A stretch of 10,629 nt of DNA, from the NCBI GenBank assembly GCA_002433675.1, contig DJIP01000204.1:1-10629 (forward strand), in the 5' to 3' direction. Position numbers and translations under genes: made by a program. The DNA comes from Halomonas halophila. GTDB taxonomy: Bacteria; Pseudomonadota; Gammaproteobacteria; Pseudomonadales; Halomonadaceae. The notes beneath the pieces are model-generated. The model worked only from the letters and a program-made list of their open reading frames with translations, did not search any database and was not told the origin of the DNA. Within the stretch, counting starts at the first letter, position 1. Every line of letters starts with the position of its first letter. Of this stretch, positions 1-10,423 are shown one piece after another.

Positions 1-1
1 C

Positions 2-937
2 ACCGACCTGGGCGGCAGCTTCGAGGAGATGCCGAGTCATATCCTCGACTACGCCAAGCGTGACCGCCGCTGGGTCCAGGGCAACCTGCAGCATATGCGC
101 CTGCTCGGCGGACGCGGACTGCACGTGCTCAGCCGTCTGCACTTCTTCTTCGGTGCCCTCGCCTACCTGTCGTCGCTGGTGTGGCTGGCGATCCTGGTGA
201 TCAGCACCATCGACGCCCTGATCCGGGCACTGGTGCCGACCAACTTCTTCACCTCGAGTTCGCAGCTGTTTCCCGACTGGCCGATCGCCCCGCCCAACCT
301 GATCATGCCCCTTTTGATCGGCACCCTGGGCATGCTGCTGATGCCCAAGGTGCTGGGGCTGGTGCTGGGCCTGATCCAGAAACCCCAGGCCTATGGCGGA
401 CGCGTCCGGCTCGTCGCCAGCATGCTGCTGGAGACGCTGTTTGCCATGCTCATCGCGCCCTTGATGATGGTGTTCCACAGTCGTTTCGTGATTCAGGTAC
501 TGAGCGGCCGCACCGTGGCCTGGGATCCACAGTCCCGCGAGGGCCGCGCCCTGCCCTGGAAGGAAGCCTTTCGCCACACCTGGCTATGGTCACTGATCGG
601 CGCCTTGTGGGCGCTGGTGACCTGGGCCTTCACCCCGAGCTTCTTCATTTGGCTGACGCCGGTGTGGCTCGGCCTGGTGATGGCCGCCCCGCTGGTCCGC
701 TGGAGCTCCAGCCTGACCATCGGCCGGGCCCTGAGGCGCGCCGGCCTGTTGCTGGTCCCGAGCGAGACCCGCCCCCCGGCGGTGGTGGGCGAGCTTCGCG
801 TCGCCGAGGCACCACCGCCCCCGGCGACGCCGGCCGCGCCGCCACGGGAAATCCCCCGCGAGATGCCGGTGCAGTCGTTTCGCGAGCACGGCACGGACTC
901 GGCGCCAGAGGTCTCCGGCGAGAAGCCCGTCGACTGA
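2..937 (+). CDS. opgH: Glucan biosynthesis glucosyltransferase H, C-terminal part (5' end outside window)
   Basis: This is the C-terminal 311 residues of the inner-membrane glycosyltransferase (GT2 family) that polymerises UDP-glucose into the backbone of osmoregulated periplasmic glucans and exports it. The reading frame is open from base 2 (TDLGGSFEE...), so the N-terminal catalytic core lies upstream of the window. Visible hallmarks are the RDRRW-QGN segment (fragment residues 20-27), matching the Q/RxxRW substrate-binding motif, then about five hydrophobic membrane segments near residues 47-73, 100-125, 137-160, 194-210 and 213-232, with LFPDWP and AYGGR between them as in E. coli OpgH. 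After the last membrane segment comes LLLVPSE and only about 55 further residues, rich in Pro, Ala and Glu; from memory, E. coli OpgH has a much longer cytoplasmic tail. opgG would be expected just upstream but is not in view. Identity is confident; the meaning of the short tail is unknown. Confidence 0.93.
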   Translation, partial: TDLGGSFEEMPSHILDYAKRDRRWVQGNLQHMRLLGGRGLHVLSRLHFFFGALAYLSSLVWLAILVISTIDALIRALVPTNFFTSSSQLFPDWPIAPPNLIMPLLIGTLGMLLMPKVLGLVLGLIQKPQAYGGRVRLVASMLLETLFAMLIAPLMMVFHSRFVIQVLSGRTVAWDPQSREGRALPWKEAFRHTWLWSLIGALWALVTWAFTPSFFIWLTPVWLGLVMAAPLVRWSSSLTIGRALRRAGLLLVPSETRPPAVVGELRVAEAPPPPATPAAPPREIPREMPVQSFREHGTDSAPEVSGEKPVD

Positions 938-966
938 GCCGGTGCCGTGGCACAGCGTTGTGTCCT

Positions 967-995
967 CCCCCTCCTTTTGCATCATCCGGAGGGGG
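967..995 (+). terminator. Candidate terminator hairpin after opgH
   Basis: A perfect 8-bp stem, CCCCCTCC (967-974) with GGAGGGGG (988-995), encloses a 13-base loop and begins 29 bases after the opgH stop codon. No T-run follows the stem (the next bases are AATCCC), so it is a weak intrinsic terminator at best. It may instead stabilise the 3' end of the mRNA or act with Rho. Confidence 0.4.
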
Positions 996-1136
996 AATCC
1001 CAGCGGACAACAACACGTCAAGCATAGTGGCGTGTTCCATGATTCATCTGTTTGCCGGTGTCTGGTGGTAACGCTTTGCTCTACCAAAAGCATTCCCCAG
1101 CTCCGAATAACACACACCCGGCAGGAAAACCCTTTG

Positions 1137-1841
1137 TCAATTTCTACTTAAAAAGCAGGATAGCCATTTTTTCCCGAACTCTTCGTTCATATGCTTAATA
1201 TCATGGTCTGGATGCGCTTCCTCATCCATAGCATCCCCTACAGGCAGTCTTTTACTTCCCTTCGAGAGCTCCCGCTCCGTAAAAACTCCGTTGACGATGG
1301 TATCAGCAGGCTGAGCGATCAACTCGGCATTGCATTTATCATACACTTCATCGTTCATTAACTTTATTCCGGACAGGTAGCTTTGCGGAGGATAACTTCT
1401 ATCATCACCTTTCTTCTGAATAGGCAGGGGATTATGTCCAACATATATCTTTTTGTTGGTCACGCTTCTGATCATTTCCATGATCTTCCAGGACGTCGTA
1501 CCCTTGACACTATCCTGCACAGCTTGCTTTATTACTGCTGATGAAAAAAAATTGCCAGGTTCAACAAAAAAAACTTCCATCTGAAGTCCGTAAATCAAGA
1601 ATAGATCATATTCAACGATATCTATCTCACTCTTGCCACCCGATGTATAGGTGATGGTTCTCTTTAATCTATCTGTTTTTGGAACCAGTTTATTATCGAT
1701 GAGAACCAGTCCACCCAAGCCATTACTTCTCGCGGTAAAGAAGACAAGATTATATTCTTGATGCCACTCTGGCATCAGGTCCCAGGCTCTTTTCAAAGCA
1801 CCAACGTGGCTATTGCCCAGCACACAAATATTTTTCTTCAT
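1137..1841 (-). CDS. SGNH-hydrolase-like protein, unknown substrate (234 aa)
   Basis: I do not recognise a named family, but the pattern fits the SGNH/GDSL esterase or acyltransferase fold. The N-terminus is a short beta strand ending in GNSH (Ser11 as candidate nucleophile), as in the WcbI-like and SGNH proteins of polysaccharide loci. Candidate oxyanion-hole residues are Gly85 (LIYGLQ) and Asn137 (YVGHNPLP), and the C-terminus has a D-x-x-H pair at Asp214/His217 (DHDIKHMNEEFG). There is no signal peptide or membrane segment, so it is probably cytoplasmic. The start is well set by GGAGGT (1852-1847), five bases before ATG. The ATG overlaps the stop of the upstream GSCFA gene as ATGA, implying translational coupling and a shared role. 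Base composition is far more AT-rich than the flanking core genes, which suggests horizontal acquisition. O-acylation or deacylation of a surface glycan is a reasonable guess, not shown. No clear terminator follows the gene. Confidence 0.8.
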   Translation of the reverse strand: MKKNICVLGNSHVGALKRAWDLMPEWHQEYNLVFFTARSNGLGGLVLIDNKLVPKTDRLKRTITYTSGGKSEIDIVEYDLFLIYGLQMEVFFVEPGNFFSSAVIKQAVQDSVKGTTSWKIMEMIRSVTNKKIYVGHNPLPIQKKGDDRSYPPQSYLSGIKLMNDEVYDKCNAELIAQPADTIVNGVFTERELSKGSKRLPVGDAMDEEAHPDHDIKHMNEEFGKKWLSCFLSRN

Positions 1842-2896
1842 TCTTTACCTCCAAAGGCGTCGAAGATCTCTTCTTCGCAAACCAGGTCATTAATTTTCTT
1901 TACGCTACCTACCCTCTTTTTTTGTTTTCCGAAAATCTCAGCGCCGAACTTGGTCCTAAGAGAAGAAAAAAAATGATTCATCACAAAATCGACACCGTGG
2001 GGGTTAACACTTCGTTGATTGGGTTCGAAAAACACCCCCTTGAAAACCGGGCTGTTGATTATTTCATACGAAGGGAAATAATCCACATAATCACAACCTC
2101 TAGCAATTTGCCCAGCCACGGCACGCAACACTGACTTGGATTCCATTGTAGCAACTATTACGTTGTTCCTGGAGTTAGTCGCTACCAAAGGAACTGGGGA
2201 AACTGTCAATATAAAGCGTAGCGCAGGATTTTCATGACGCATTATTTCTATGGCATCTCGCAGATCATTCATCACAGAGGGATACATCTGATTCTTGAAC
2301 GCATGGACACCTTTCAGGTAGGTCCCTGCTGAAGTCCCGGGGCACATCGGATACTCGTAGCCGTATTCCGCATTGAACCAGCTTTCAGTCAACCCTAAGG
2401 TGAAGACAAAGAAGTCTGATGAGACGATGCATTCCCTAAATGCTTTTATTGTCTCCTCTCGAGAGAGCATTAACTCTTCTTTACTACAGAAACCCTCTGG
2501 TTCCACCACGGGGCGAAAGGGATCATAGAACCGTCCATCCTTTTCCCAAACCTCCTCGGGCGGCTCTTTTCTCCCTGTTGCCCACTCTACCCACTGCTTC
2601 AACAATGAGGTTGTGTATATATTCCCGGTTCTTGCCGAAAAAATACTGTAATTGTATTTTTTTGCATTTTCCTGCGAGAGCCCCTTGGGTGGAATTTCTG
2701 TCGACACCCAGTTAAACCCTCTGCTATCAAGAGCGTTTCCAATATGTTGCGCAAAGCAGGAACCGAAGGTAACCACCCTACTATCCTTTGTAATCTTGAA
2801 CTTTGGAGACCACAAATTGGATATGTCAAAAATTGACTTTTCGGCTACAGTTTTTTTCCAGAAGGCACGGTCTGGAAGTGTCGAATAGGGATTCAT
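1838..2896 (-). CDS. GSCFA-family protein (352 aa)
   Basis: This belongs to the GSCFA family (PF08885), a group of uncharacterised bacterial proteins related to GDSL/SGNH esterases. The namesake GSCFA is at residues 45-49 (VVTFGSCFAQHIG), with Ser46 at the expected nucleophile position. Other segments typical of the family are SARTGNIYT (87-95), YDPFRP (124-129), FTLGLTESW (165-173), TVSPVPLVAT and YFPSYEI. No signal peptide or membrane helix is visible, and the length is normal for the family. I prefer ATG 2896 over the in-frame ATG at 2914: GAGGTGAG (2908-2901) is well spaced before 2896, while 2914 lies almost at the predicted transcription start. It is the first gene of a two-gene minus-strand unit with the SGNH-like gene, overlapping by ATGA. 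Composition is AT-rich compared with opgH and tenA. The biochemical activity of the family is not established to my knowledge; relatives occur in capsule and exopolysaccharide loci, so glycan modification is inferred. Confidence 0.88.
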   Translation of the reverse strand: MNPYSTLPDRAFWKKTVAEKSIFDISNLWSPKFKITKDSRVVTFGSCFAQHIGNALDSRGFNWVSTEIPPKGLSQENAKKYNYSIFSARTGNIYTTSLLKQWVEWATGRKEPPEEVWEKDGRFYDPFRPVVEPEGFCSKEELMLSREETIKAFRECIVSSDFFVFTLGLTESWFNAEYGYEYPMCPGTSAGTYLKGVHAFKNQMYPSVMNDLRDAIEIMRHENPALRFILTVSPVPLVATNSRNNVIVATMESKSVLRAVAGQIARGCDYVDYFPSYEIINSPVFKGVFFEPNQRSVNPHGVDFVMNHFFSSLRTKFGAEIFGKQKKRVGSVKKINDLVCEEEIFDAFGGKE

Positions 2897-2919
2897 ATTG
2901 CTCACCTCAAACATAAGAT

Positions 2920-2949
2920 ATAATATCGGTCATGAACGAATAAAATCAA
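2920..2949 (-). promoter_or_regulatory. Candidate sigma-70 promoter for the GSCFA/SGNH-like pair
   Basis: Read on the minus strand, TTGATT (2949-2944) and TATTAT (2925-2920) are separated by 18 bases. They match 4/6 and 5/6 of the sigma-70 consensus. The predicted start of transcription is near 2912-2914, leaving a leader of about 16 bases that holds the GAGGTGAG ribosome site before ATG 2896. AT-rich DNA gives such matches by chance, so this is only a candidate. Confidence 0.4.
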
Positions 2950-3641
2950 TAACGTCTATCTTAAACCACACGTTGCCACGACGAATAAGAATGTTTACGC
3001 CAACACTGCCATCTCGTCTTCCTTTCTAAAATATTTGCATAAAAAAAGAAAGGCGGAATATTTTCTCCTGTGTTGAGAAACGAGCACTGACAACGGCCCC
3101 GGAGCCCTTCATAAAAACCTTTTCCATGCACCATTCACCTACCCCTCGGGTGTTTCAAAAGAGAGCAAAGCAAGCATTTTTAGCTTCCATGAAAACTCGG
3201 CGAACCAATACTGCAAATAAAAACCGGACCAACTCACCTGTCACTTTCTGCCCTTCTTCACAAAGGAGTCGTCAAGCGCACAACGACTGTCAGAACATAG
3301 ATAAAACAAACTTACTTTTTTTCACTCTAGATTCTCTCACATATTCTCTATCAGGCAGCCGCAAAACACGCAAACACAGTCCAGAGAAAATCCAAGAAAA
3401 ACTACGAAAATATCCCTTTAAATAACAACAAAATCGTCGAAGCTTTGTCGAATTGATCAATCAGGCCTCTACTTCGCCACATTTCCTCAATCGGATAAAA
3501 TGCATTCTCAACCATGCGAAAACTTCTCCAGATATCTGCACAGTTGCACTCTCGCGATATCGTGGGAACCTCCTCCCCAGCGGCGTATCTACTGATTGGG
3601 ACCGGTTCTTGCCAAGCCGAGGTGGACTCCCTTCGAGGTCA
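2950..3641. other. AT-rich intergenic stretch without a convincing gene
   Basis: These roughly 690 bases lie between the minus-strand GSCFA promoter and the plus-strand tenA promoter. Up to about 3500 the DNA is AT-rich (22 G/C in the 60 bases from 3361). The possible reading frames at 3126-3425 and 3453-3647 have no ribosome site and low-complexity Lys/Arg/Thr/Ser-rich products, so I do not call them genes. Small structures present: overlapping inverted repeats at 3021-3065, a GTCGAA direct repeat at 3436-3441 and 3447-3452 (11 bases apart), and the palindrome TTGATCAA at 3453-3460. GC content returns to the host level after about 3540. No tRNA, transposase remnant or clear flanking direct repeat was seen. 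Confidence 0.6.
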
Positions 3642-3650
3642 TGCTAGACT
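3642..3650 (+). promoter_or_regulatory. Candidate extended -10 promoter for tenA(-thiC)
   Basis: TGCTAGACT combines an extended TG motif with TAGACT as the -10 box. A poor -35 match, TGGACT (3623-3628), lies 16 bases upstream. Transcription would start around 3657, only a few bases before the first strand of TPP aptamer 1 (3662), which is where a riboswitch leader should begin. A nearly identical element, TGCTAGATT, precedes ackA. Confidence 0.5.
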
Positions 3651-3661
3651 CGATCCAGACT

Positions 3662-3802
3662 CGCTTGACGGGGTGCCGGTGAATCCGGCTGAGATGGCGC
3701 AGGGCCAGCGGGATGCATCGCCGGCCGCCAGCGCCGATCCCGTGGAACCTGATCCGGGTGCGGTGTGGCCTCACACCTTGAACCGGCGTAGGGAATCAGG
3801 CG
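3662..3802 (+). promoter_or_regulatory. TPP riboswitch (THI element) 1, upstream of tenA
   Basis: This aptamer binds thiamine pyrophosphate and lowers expression of downstream thiamine genes. Stem P1 is CGCTTGA (3662-3668) with TCAGGCG (3796-3802), including one G-U pair. P2 begins with CGGGGT and closes with ATCCCG. P3 is GCCGG/CCGGC, followed by the conserved CTGAGA. ACCTGATC and GCGTAGGGA, the pyrophosphate-side conserved bases, are both present. A stem of about 40 bases (3696-3735, GGCGC/GCGCC with an inner GGCC/GGCC) is inserted between CTGAGA and the P2 3' strand, and P5 is capped by a perfect GGTGTG/CACACC hairpin. Downstream, 3802-3810 can pair with 3822-3830 (one mismatch), while CCTCC (3826-3830) could instead pair with the tenA ribosome site GGAGG (3881-3885). 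These exclusive pairings suggest control of translation initiation; this last part is inference. Confidence 0.93.
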
Positions 3803-3889
3803 GTGGTGCCAGCCCCTGCGCGGCACCTCCCCCCTTTCTCGTCGCCGTGTCCTTAGCCGCATTCCGGATCCGCACCAACCGGAGGCAAC

Positions 3890-6734
<2,845 letters not shown>

Positions 6735-6766
6735 ACAAGCAGGTCTGAGACAAGCCACTCCCTGGC

Positions 6767-6801
6767 GCATCCCCGGGCAGCGTTCGACCGCCCGGGGATG
6801 C
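6767..6801 (+). terminator. Rho-independent-type terminator after thiC
   Basis: A perfect 12-bp GC-rich stem, GCATCCCCGGGC (6767-6778) with GCCCGGGGATGC (6790-6801), encloses an 11-base loop 32 bases after the thiC stop. It is followed by ACGTCTTGT, a weak T-rich stretch. The stem strength and its place between the thiamine and acetate units support a terminator. Confidence 0.75.
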
Positions 6802-6956
6802 ACGTCTTGTACGCCCAGACCTAGTCCCGCCGCACAGAGCTAGACAAAAGTCTAATCCAAAGATTCATGCACTTGACGCTCATCACGGCTTAGTCGGATC
6901 CACCAGCAAAGCCGTTCGACTACCTCCCCAGGCCAATTATTCGCGCCCCGGGGCGG

Positions 6957-6965
6957 TGCTAGATT
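6957..6965 (+). promoter_or_regulatory. Candidate extended -10 promoter for ackA-pta
   Basis: TGCTAGATT gives an extended -10 element with TAGATT (6960-6965). The bases about 17 upstream (TTATTC) match the -35 box poorly. Transcription would start near 6972, leaving a leader of about 47 bases to the ackA ATG. The element is a near copy of that in front of tenA. A small inverted repeat, TAGAC-AAAA-GTCTA (6841-6854), lies about 105 bases upstream and could be a regulator site, but no factor is identified. Confidence 0.45.
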
Positions 6966-7018
6966 CGCCGCCATCCCACGCATTCTCGCCTCACCAAGGC
7001 GTCTTTTCTGGAGATGGC

Positions 7019-8233
7019 ATGAAAGCCCCGATTCTGGTGATCAACTGCGGCTCCTCCTCGATCAAGTTCGCGCTGATCGATCAGGCCCCCGACGCTCCCC
7101 GACTGTCCGGTATCGCCGAGCGCCTGGGCAGCCACGAGGCTCGCCTCAAGCTGACGGACGAACACGGCAACGTCCGTGAGGTCTCACTGCCACGTGCAAC
7201 CCACGCCCTGGCGCTGAAGACGATTCTCGAGCACCTTGAAGTCCACCGGCCCATCGGCATCGGCCACCGGGTGGTGCATGGCGGTGAGCGCTTCACCGCC
7301 GCCACCCTGCTCGACGACGCCGTGGTGCGCACCATTCGCCAGACCATCAGCCTGGCCCCCCTTCACAATCCGGCCAACCTCGATGGCATCGTCGCCACGC
7401 GCCGGCTGTTCGAGGCGTTGCCTCAGGTGGCGGTGTTCGATACCGCGTTCCACCAGACCCTGCCGCCCCACGCCTACCGCTACGCCATCCCCGAAGAGCT
7501 CTACAGCCGACACGGCATACGTCGTTACGGCTTCCACGGCTCGAGCCATGCCTACGTGACCGGCCGCCTGACAGAAGTCAGCGCCCGTGGTGAAGGCGGC
7601 TGGCTGATCGCCCACCTGGGCAATGGCTGCTCCGCCACTGCGGTGTGGGCCGGCAGAAGCCTGGACACCAGCATGGGCATGACCCCGCTGGAGGGCCTGG
7701 TAATGGGTACCCGCAGCGGCGACGTCGACCCCGGCCTGCACCTGCACCTGGCGCGCCAGCTGGGCATGTCGCTGGAAGGCGTCGATCAGTTGCTCAACCA
7801 GAAGAGCGGACTGCTGGGGCTATCCGAGCTGACCAATGACATGCGTGAGCTCGAACAGGCCGCCAGTGACGGTCACGCCGGCGCGAACCTGGCCATCGAG
7901 GTGTTCTGCTACCGCCTGGCCAAGTCCCTGGCGGGCCTGGCCTGTGCCCTGCCCCGGATCGACGGCATTGCCTTCACCGGCGGTATCGGCGAGAACTCTG
8001 CCCTGGTGCGCGCCCGGACCCTGGGTCACCTGGAGTCTCTCGGTGTCCGCCTGGACAGTGCCGCCAACGAGAGCCTCGGGCGTGGCGAGGAAGGTCAGAT
8101 TCATGTCCGAGGCGCCAGCTCGGCGCCGGAGATCCGCGTCATTCCCACCGACGAAGAAGGCTATATCGCCAGCCAGACCCGGGCACTGATCGCGAGCCTG
8201 GCGTCCTCGCCAAGGCTCGAGGAGGTTCTGTGA
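7019..8233 (+). CDS. ackA: Acetate kinase
   Basis: AckA reversibly transfers phosphate between ATP and acetate to give acetyl phosphate. With Pta it links acetate to acetyl-CoA, either for overflow (ATP-yielding) or for acetate uptake. The 404-residue protein has the usual length of the ASKHA-fold acetate kinases. Motifs in order: the N-terminal [11 protein letters not shown] (Asn9, Ser12-14, Lys16), [11 protein letters not shown] (82-92), [11 protein letters not shown] with Asp141, [11 protein letters not shown] with His173, [20 protein letters not shown] with Arg232, FTGGIGENS and the C-terminal [11 protein letters not shown] (Glu379/380). All expected catalytic positions are present. ATG 7019 is chosen because GGAG (7010-7013) sits five bases before it and VINCGSSS begins immediately. 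An in-frame GTG at 6956 overlaps the predicted -10 box and is rejected. The stop overlaps the pta start, so the two are coupled; ackA comes first, the same order as in E. coli. Confidence 0.97.
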   Translation: MKAPILVINCGSSSIKFALIDQAPDAPRLSGIAERLGSHEARLKLTDEHGNVREVSLPRATHALALKTILEHLEVHRPIGIGHRVVHGGERFTAATLLDDAVVRTIRQTISLAPLHNPANLDGIVATRRLFEALPQVAVFDTAFHQTLPPHAYRYAIPEELYSRHGIRRYGFHGSSHAYVTGRLTEVSARGEGGWLIAHLGNGCSATAVWAGRSLDTSMGMTPLEGLVMGTRSGDVDPGLHLHLARQLGMSLEGVDQLLNQKSGLLGLSELTNDMRELEQAASDGHAGANLAIEVFCYRLAKSLAGLACALPRIDGIAFTGGIGENSALVRARTLGHLESLGVRLDSAANESLGRGEEGQIHVRGASSAPEIRVIPTDEEGYIASQTRALIASLASSPRLEEVL

Positions 8234-10392
8234 GCATCCAGTCCCGCACGCTTCTGCTGATCCCCGTCGACGACGGGGTCGCCCTCACCTCCGCCGGCCT
8301 TGGCCTGCTTCGGGCGCTGGATACACTGGGGCTGGACGCAGGTTTTCTGCAGCCGTTCAGCCAGTCCGAAGGCGGCGAACAGGCGAGCAGCAACGACGAA
8401 CGCGCCCGCTCGCTGGTGGCCAGTACCCTGGGCATAGGTTCGCCGCGTCCGATCTCGCGCCAGATACTGGAGCAGTATCTCGGCCGCGACGATCGCGATG
8501 GTCTGCTAGAACTTGCCGTGGAGCGCCACGCCCGCGTCGCCCGCCCTGCCACCGGCAAGGCACCGGCGCTGATCGTGGTGGAGGGCGTTCGTCCACTGCC
8601 GCGAAACGCCTACGCCTTCGATCTCAACGTGCGCCTGGCCAGTGCTCTCGACGCCCAGGTGGTGCTGGTCGCCGATGGCCAGATCGCCGATCCCCAGGAG
8701 CTGGCCAAGCAGTTGCAGTTCCATCGTCAGAGCATCGACGCGGTGGGGTCGGTGCGTACTCTGGGTGCCATGCTGATGCGACTGCCGGGGGACGGCGACG
8801 GCTCGGCCATCGACCAGACCCTGGCCTCGGTCAGCGAGGTCGAGGCCCGCGCCCATCGCCAGCACTGGCAGCAGCAGCTCGCCACCGGCGCCGATCTGAC
8901 CCTGCCGGTGGTCGCGGCGGTGCCCTACCGAGCCTCGCTGACCGCGCCGCGGGTGGTCGACGTGGCACGCGCCCTCGATGCCAGGATCCTGCACCATGGC
9001 GAGGCCGATCGCCGCCGCGTCGCCCACTCGACCCTGGGCGCCCGCAGCGCCGAACACCTGCTCTACGCCCTGCGTCCCGGCGAGCTGATCGTGTCGCCCG
9101 GGGATCGCGACGACACCCTGCTGGCGGCGGCCCTGGCCACCATGAACGGCGTGCCCCTGGCGGGCCTCTTGCTGACCCACGGCGAGTCACCCAGCCAGCA
9201 GCTGATCGACGTCTGTCGCCCGGCGCTGGCCTCGGGGCTACCGGTCCTCTCGGTGGACACCGACAGCTACGCCACAGTGGCTCGACTCACCGAGATGTCC
9301 AGCGGCATTCCGGTGGATGATCACGAGCGCGCCGAGGCCATCTGCGCCTTCGTCGCCGATCACCTGGATCGTGACTGGCTGCTGGCACTGATTCACGACG
9401 ACGCCCAGCGCCGCCTGTCACCGGCAGCCTTTCGACATCAACTGGTCAGCATGGCCCAGCACAAGCGTCGGCGTATCGTGCTGCCCGAAGGCGACGAGCC
9501 GCGCACCCTGGAAGCAGCCATCCTGTGCCAGCGTCGCGGCATCGCCAACTGCGTGCTACTGGGCAAGCGTCGCGCCATCCTCGAGGTGGCCAAGGCGCGC
9601 GGTCTGGAGCTGCCTGATGACCTGCAGATCCTCGACCCGGACGCCGAGCGTGGCCGCTTTATCGCACCCATGGTCGAGCGCCGGCGGGGCAAGCTGACCC
9701 CGCTGACCGCCGAGGCCCAGCTTCATGACAGCGTGGTGCTGGGCACCATGATGCTCGCCGAAGGCGAGGTGGATGGCCTGGTCTCCGGCGCCGTGCATAC
9801 CACCGCCAACACCGTGCGCCCGGCCTTTCAGCTGATCAAGACCGCCCCCGGCTACGGCCAGGTGTCGTCGGTGTTCTTCATGCTGCTGCCCGACCAGGTG
9901 GTGGTCTACGGTGACTGCGCGGTCAACCCCGACCCCGACGCCGAGGCGCTGGCCGAGATCGCCCTGCAAAGCGCCACCAGCGCTGAGGCCTTCGGCATCG
10001 AGCCCCGTGTCGCCATGATCAGCTACTCCACCGGCGAGTCCGGCAGCGGTGCCGACGTCGACAAGGTTCGCGAGGCCACTCGCATCGCCAGGGAACGGGC
10101 CCCGCACCTGGCCATCGATGGCCCGCTGCAGTACGACGCGGCAGCCATCGCCAGCGTGGCCCGGCAGAAGGCGCCGGAGTCACCGGTGGCCGGCCGCGCC
10201 ACGGTGTTCGTGTTCCCGGATCTGAATACCGGCAACACCACCTACAAGGCGGTCCAGCGCAGCGCTCGGGTAGTCAGCATCGGCCCCATGCTTCAGGGCC
10301 TCAACAAGCCGGTCAACGACCTGTCCAGGGGCGCCCTGGTCGAGGACATCGTCTATACGATTGCGCTGACCGCGATCCAGGCCGGTCAGTAA
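8230..10392 (+). CDS. pta: Phosphate acetyltransferase, long (three-domain) form
   Basis: Pta interconverts acetyl phosphate plus CoA with acetyl-CoA plus phosphate in the cytoplasm. At 720 residues it is the long enterobacterial-type enzyme. An N-terminal P-loop-derived domain (about 1-215) opens with [23 protein letters not shown], where the nucleotide-binding loop is degenerate, as in E. coli Pta. A central DRTGG-type regulatory domain follows (about 232-345). The C-terminal PTA_PTB catalytic domain starts near Met408 ([19 protein letters not shown]) and contains [40 protein letters not shown] (598-607), DGPLQYDAA and [16 protein letters not shown]. The start is GTG 8230, overlapping the ackA stop as GTGA, with a strong GAGGAGG (8219-8225) inside the end of ackA, so translation is coupled. 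In E. coli the N-terminal part mediates allosteric control by NADH and pyruvate; the same is only inferred here. The gene ends before a strong terminator. Confidence 0.97.
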   Translation: MSIQSRTLLLIPVDDGVALTSAGLGLLRALDTLGLDAGFLQPFSQSEGGEQASSNDERARSLVASTLGIGSPRPISRQILEQYLGRDDRDGLLELAVERHARVARPATGKAPALIVVEGVRPLPRNAYAFDLNVRLASALDAQVVLVADGQIADPQELAKQLQFHRQSIDAVGSVRTLGAMLMRLPGDGDGSAIDQTLASVSEVEARAHRQHWQQQLATGADLTLPVVAAVPYRASLTAPRVVDVARALDARILHHGEADRRRVAHSTLGARSAEHLLYALRPGELIVSPGDRDDTLLAAALATMNGVPLAGLLLTHGESPSQQLIDVCRPALASGLPVLSVDTDSYATVARLTEMSSGIPVDDHERAEAICAFVADHLDRDWLLALIHDDAQRRLSPAAFRHQLVSMAQHKRRRIVLPEGDEPRTLEAAILCQRRGIANCVLLGKRRAILEVAKARGLELPDDLQILDPDAERGRFIAPMVERRRGKLTPLTAEAQLHDSVVLGTMMLAEGEVDGLVSGAVHTTANTVRPAFQLIKTAPGYGQVSSVFFMLLPDQVVVYGDCAVNPDPDAEALAEIALQSATSAEAFGIEPRVAMISYSTGESGSGADVDKVREATRIARERAPHLAIDGPLQYDAAAIASVARQKAPESPVAGRATVFVFPDLNTGNTTYKAVQRSARVVSIGPMLQGLNKPVNDLSRGALVEDIVYTIALTAIQAGQ

Positions 10393-10423
10393 CGACCAGA
10401 ACAGCGCCATAGACCGTCACAAA

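Noticed and set aside
1012..1094. Small inverted repeats after the SGNH-like gene (AACACG/CGTGTT; AACGCTTT/AAAGCATT with one mismatch) as a terminator
   Set aside because: Stems are short or imperfect and no T-run follows on the minus strand; not enough to call.
181..1117. Open frames antisense or out of frame to opgH
   Set aside because: Low-complexity shadow products; opgH has clear homology in its frame.
2897..2914. Upstream in-frame ATG for the GSCFA gene
   Set aside because: It lies at the predicted transcription start with no ribosome site; GAGGTGAG is placed for ATG 2896.
3126..3425. Open frame of 99 codons on the plus strand in the AT-rich spacer
   Set aside because: No ribosome site before the ATG, a Lys/Arg/Ser/Thr-rich product without any recognisable motif, and no partner gene; most likely a chance frame.
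6956..7018. Upstream in-frame GTG for ackA
   Set aside because: It overlaps the predicted -10 element; the conserved AckA N-terminus starts right after ATG 7019, which has its own GGAG.
8506..10107. Long minus-strand frames within pta (8506-9180, 9556-10107)
   Set aside because: Shadow frames of a GC-rich gene, without ribosome sites or recognisable domains.
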